The notes under the pieces were generated by a model. The model searched no databases and was not told the DNA's origin. It saw only the letters and a program-made list of their open reading frames with translations. From Anaerolineales bacterium (GTDB lineage Bacteria; Chloroflexota; Anaerolineae; Anaerolineales; Anaerolineaceae), in contig JAGVAB010000163.1 of the NCBI GenBank assembly GCA_020060485.1, forward strand, positions 1-9,013: DNA of 9,013 nucleotides. Reading direction: 5' to 3'. A program made the position numbers and the translations under genes. Shown here piece by piece: positions 6,801 to 9,013 of the stretch; positions within the stretch are counted from its first letter, which is position 1; every line of letters starts with the position of its first letter.

Positions 6801-7278
6801 GGATTCAAACGGCAGCCGGGTGAGCGAGTCGCAGTATGAGATTCTGCAAGCGGCTGCCTGCACCATCGATACACCAGCTTTGGAGCGGGCAGAGAACCAC
6901 CACGCTGTGGTGGGGAAGGCTGTGGATATGATGATCGAGAATGCCGCCTCCCTGACCGGCGGGCAGTTGGGCCGGCCTTCCGGGGCGCGCTTCAAGAGCT
7001 ATGAACGCCTCAAACGCTATGCTAACCAGGTCAGCGGCACGCTGTTTGACACGCCGGCCTTGCAAAACGTGCTTACGGATATTTACCAGTATCCGCTCAA
7101 GGAATCTGCCAAGGATTCCATCAACCGCCAGTTCAAGGCGGGGGTGAGAGACGAAGAACTGGCTAATTTGATGATCAATTTGCGCCAGGAAAACATGCTG
7201 TGTATTGTGCCGGATGAAACTGCGCCGCAGGAAGAGCCAAAAGTGATCTGCTCGATGGGGTTGAGAGCGACCGATTAG
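3865..7278 (+). CDS. PLD-nuclease / SNF2-family helicase fusion protein
   Basis: 1137 residues from TTG 3865 (MPRIFDNI...; TTG 3853 would add four). The N-terminus is phospholipase D-like: LHAKLYLL with His138 and Lys140, then GSSNLT at 158-163, one half-site of the kind that dimerises in PLD nucleases. A complete SNF2 motor follows: Walker A DVVGLGKT ending Lys285-Thr286, DESH box 351-354, TATP at 382-385, an acidic insert (about 620-655, Asp/Glu/Gly-rich), then the second RecA lobe with VIIFSQF at 740, ATDVLSEGQNLQ at 804-815 and QRAGRVDRIGQ (motif VI) from 834. The last ~250 residues carry no motif I know. Every key motor residue is present. The likely role is DNA translocation coupled to cleavage in a restriction or DISARM/BREX-like system, in the cytoplasm. 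A methyltransferase gene follows 43 bp downstream, almost certainly in the same operon. Confidence 0.88.
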   Translation: MPRIFDNINLSLLHALKHSTTNAYRADFCVGYFNLRGWRELAEDIDRFTGGEEYQARILIGMHKVPRDDVKLLMSRNENLGLDNQTALQLKQRVLREFREQLTIGLPTNEHETSLRKLARQIQDDKVRVKLFLGSQLHAKLYLLFRSDADQPRIAYLGSSNLTFSGLQGQGELNVDVVDHDASQKLAVWFQDRWEDRWCLDISDDIQDIIEESWAGERLIPPYHIYLKMAYHLSQEARTGLEEFAIPPVFENRLFPYQVAAVKIAAHHLNKRKGVLIGDVVGLGKTIMATALASIFENDFNLETLIICPKNLVEMWKDYVHKYRLHAQVLSISQVQQTLPDMRRYRLVIIDESHNLRNREGKRFHAIRDYIDRNDCKLILLTATPYNKTYLDLSNQLRLFLPEDHDIGIRPEHLLREIGEIEFNRRHQTGLTTLAAFEKSEHPDDWRELMRLFLVRRTRSFIKNNYGTLDPENDRVYLTMQDGQRSYFPDRVPKTLKFRINDNDPEDQYARLYSERVVDTVNGLNLPRYGLGNYIASNPKVKPNKEEKKKLDDLGHAGKRLMGFCRTNLFKRLESSGHAFLLSLERHVLRNYVFLYALEYGLPLPLGTQGAELLDARINDQDEDDQDTMEWFDTGNGSEGGEDGGVENIADVQDLQIELSSRAYKERAKAIYLQYQAQYQRRFQWIRSDLFSNQLEKDLASDAEAILSILDYCGKWLPERDTKLEQLENVLKHVYSKEKVIIFSQFADSVRYLETQLKTRGLRKMAGVTGDNQNPTELAWQFSPHSNEKADKIAPESELRVLIATDVLSEGQNLQDCAIVVNYDLPWAIIRLIQRAGRVDRIGQTSEEITCYSFLPADGVERILRLRARVRTRLQQNGEVVGSDEAFFEDDRNDQTLVNLYNEKSGILDGEDDQDVDLASYAYQIWKNATDANPALTKQITNMPDVVYSAKAHAATLAHPQGVLVYMRSALGNDALAWLDSNGSRVSESQYEILQAAACTIDTPALERAENHHAVVGKAVDMMIENAASLTGGQLGRPSGARFKSYERLKRYANQVSGTLFDTPALQNVLTDIYQYPLKESAKDSINRQFKAGVRDEELANLMINLRQENMLCIVPDETAPQEEPKVICSMGLRATD

Positions 7279-7321
7279 GAAAGTGCCCGAATCCGTACAC
7301 TATTGGATAAGCGAGTCAACT

Positions 7322-9013
7322 ATGCCAAACATGAATGCCGAACGCGTCAAAAAACATCTTGAAAACTTTGAATTTAAGAATCTCTTCATTCAGGAGATGG
7401 GTTGGGAGCGCGCAGACAGCAATTCCATTTTCATGCGAATCAATGAGGTTGATTATGAATTGGTGCCGGTGGCGAAAAAGCGGCTGCTGGTAGTGTTTGA
7501 ATGCCGCAGCGAGAGCATCCCCAACCGCGCGACGCAGAAGAAGCTGCATGCCGAGCTGCGCAAGTATGCCCATGAGAATTTCATCATTTTCACCGACAGG
7601 CCCAGGAGCGAACAGAAGTGGTTTTTTGTGTGGCGGGAGCCGGGCAAGACGATCCGCGCGCATGTGTATGCACCCAATGAAGACCTGCGCCAGCGGCTGG
7701 AGGCAATCACATTCTCCCTGACTGAGGAAGAAACGCTTTCCCCGATTGAGGTGCTTTCGCGGGTGCGCGGCAGCTTTGATGTGGACCGCGTGACGCGCAG
7801 GTTCTATGATGATTTCAAAAAGGAGCATACCGCCCTGCTGAAATTCCTGCAGGGCATCCCGGACAAGGAGATGAAGGCCTGGTATGTCTCGGTGACGCTC
7901 AACCGGCTGATGTTTGTATACTTCATTCAAAAGCAGGGCTTCCTCAACAACAATCTCAATTACTTGCGCGACAATCTGGAGAAATGCAAACAGGGCGGGC
8001 AGGACAGGTTCTACAAGGAATTTTTGTGCCCGCTGTTTTTCAACGGCTTTGCCCAAAAGGAAGAGGAGCGCGACCCGGCCACCCGCAGACTTCTGGGAGA
8101 TATCCCTTACCTGAACGGCGGCATTTTCCAGCGCCACCAACTGGAACTGCGCTATGGGCAGGCCATTCATATCCCGGACGCGGCTTTTGAACGTATTTTT
8201 GCCTTCTTTGACCAGTACCGCTGGCACCTGGATGACCGCCCCACCAGCCAGGAGAACGAGATCAACCCGGATGTGCTCGGGTATATCTTTGAGAAGTACA
8301 TTAACCAGAAGCAGATGGGGGCGTATTACACCAAAGAGGACATCACCGGCTATATCAGCCGCAACACGATCATCCCCTGGCTGTTTGACCAGGCGCAGAA
8401 GAAGTGCAGGATTGCTTTTGAAGGCCAGCGCTCGGTGTGGGACCTGCTGCAAGCCGAGCCGCAGCGTTATATCTACCCGGCGGTGCAGAAAGGCTGCGAG
8501 CTGCCCCTGCCGCCCGAGATCGAAGCCGGTGTGCATGACGTCCGCCAGCGCAGCCTGTGGAACACCCCCGCGCCGGAAGAATACGCCCTGCCGACCGAGA
8601 TCTGGCGCGAGACGGTGGCGCGCCGCCAGCGCTTTGAAGAAGTGAAAGCCAAACTGGCCGCCGGCGAGGTGCGCGAGATCAACGACCTGATCACCTGTAA
8701 CCTGGATATCGAACTGTTTGCCCAGGACGTGATCCAGAACGCGGAAGGGCCGGAAGTGGTGCGCGCCTTCTGGAAGGCGCTGACCAGCATCAAGGTACTC
8801 GACCCGACGGTGGGCTCCGGCGCTTTCCTGTTTGCGGCGATGAACATCCTCGAGCCGCTGTACGAGGACTGCATCGAACAGATGGAGCAGTTTGTGTCCA
8901 CGCTGGGGCCGCAGGATTCGCCGGACAAGTTCAAGGATTTCAAGGCGGTGCTGGCGCAGATCGGCCAGCACGCCAACCCCAAATACTATATTTACAAAAC
9001 GATCACCATCCGC
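7322..9013 (+). CDS. Eco57I/PglX-like adenine-specific DNA methyltransferase, 5' part (cut by window end)
   Basis: 564 codons from ATG 7322 run open to the window edge; an in-frame ATG at 7331 is an alternative, and the ribosome-binding site is weak for both. The first ~150 residues (RLLVVFECRSESIPNRATQK, then YAHENFIIFTD) resemble the N-terminal region of type IIG-like methyltransferases, without a clear PD-(D/E)xK triad. Then come FDVDRVTRRFYDDFKKEH, YLNGGIF and the conserved INPDVLGYIFEKY...QMGAYYT segment (MGAYYT at 332-337), which is typical of class I adenine methyltransferases of this group. SAM-binding motif I, VLDPTVGSGAFLF, lies at 492-504. The catalytic NPPY motif and target-recognition region should lie beyond the edge. 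It probably methylates host DNA to protect it from the upstream PLD-SNF2 protein; alternatively it is a modification-only component of a larger system. The 3' part is visibly richer in G+C than the left of the window. Confidence 0.88.
   Translation, partial: MPNMNAERVKKHLENFEFKNLFIQEMGWERADSNSIFMRINEVDYELVPVAKKRLLVVFECRSESIPNRATQKKLHAELRKYAHENFIIFTDRPRSEQKWFFVWREPGKTIRAHVYAPNEDLRQRLEAITFSLTEEETLSPIEVLSRVRGSFDVDRVTRRFYDDFKKEHTALLKFLQGIPDKEMKAWYVSVTLNRLMFVYFIQKQGFLNNNLNYLRDNLEKCKQGGQDRFYKEFLCPLFFNGFAQKEEERDPATRRLLGDIPYLNGGIFQRHQLELRYGQAIHIPDAAFERIFAFFDQYRWHLDDRPTSQENEINPDVLGYIFEKYINQKQMGAYYTKEDITGYISRNTIIPWLFDQAQKKCRIAFEGQRSVWDLLQAEPQRYIYPAVQKGCELPLPPEIEAGVHDVRQRSLWNTPAPEEYALPTEIWRETVARRQRFEEVKAKLAAGEVREINDLITCNLDIELFAQDVIQNAEGPEVVRAFWKALTSIKVLDPTVGSGAFLFAAMNILEPLYEDCIEQMEQFVSTLGPQDSPDKFKDFKAVLAQIGQHANPKYYIYKTITIR

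Noticed and set aside
7316..8971. A 551-codon minus-strand open frame.
   Set aside because: It lies wholly antisense to the methyltransferase, whose plus-strand frame has motif I and the GAYYT segment. The minus-strand protein shows no recognisable motif; it is a by-product of G+C-rich codon usage.
1..9013. tRNA or rRNA genes, a CRISPR array, or complete insertion sequences with both ends.
   Set aside because: I saw no cloverleaf, no regularly spaced repeats beyond the two-copy 12-mer, and no intact transposase core or paired terminal repeats.

Overview
The window reads as bacterial accessory DNA: a decayed mobile or genomic-island segment on the left (about 1-3650) and the start of an intact-looking restriction/defence operon on the right (about 3770 to the window end). 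The host cannot be identified firmly. The right-hand helicase and methyltransferase are of a kind I associate with Chloroflexota and other environmental bacteria, so an Anaerolineae-like host is a guess. By eye the left part is A+T-richer, and the 3' part of the methyltransferase is clearly G+C-richer.

Left region, minus strand: a frameshifted remnant of a DnaB-type replicative helicase N-terminal domain (430-923), then an intact 68-codon excisionase-like helix-turn-helix protein (103-309), then the probable first codons of a further gene leaving the window at its left edge. This looks like part of the replication/excision module of an integrated element. A divergent intergenic region (924-1108) carries an inverted repeat and a 12-bp direct repeat.

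Plus strand: a 615-residue STAND/NB-ARC-like NTPase with two C-terminal transmembrane helices (1109-2956), which may be a membrane-associated defence or signalling ATPase. It is followed by a wreckage zone. At 3052-3224 lies a second excisionase-like HTH gene with two frameshifts and a nonsense codon. At 3259-3645 lies an open reading frame that looks chimeric: its first ~40 residues resemble the beginning of a DISARM/DrmD-like SNF2 helicase, and the rest resembles the C-terminus of a DDE (IS481-like) transposase.

The 3646-3864 gap holds a five-tract G-quadruplex motif, a perfect TATAAT box and a small hairpin. It leads into a PLD-nuclease/SNF2-helicase fusion (3865-7278). The next gene, 43 bp downstream, is an Eco57I/PglX-like adenine methyltransferase (7322 to the window end, truncated before its catalytic NPPY-type motif could be seen). 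Together these encode DNA translocation, a candidate nuclease and self-protecting methylation: a restriction-modification or DISARM/BREX-like defence system whose remaining genes lie beyond the right edge. The locus may record turnover of defence cassettes: an older helicase operon broken by a transposase next to an apparently functional replacement.
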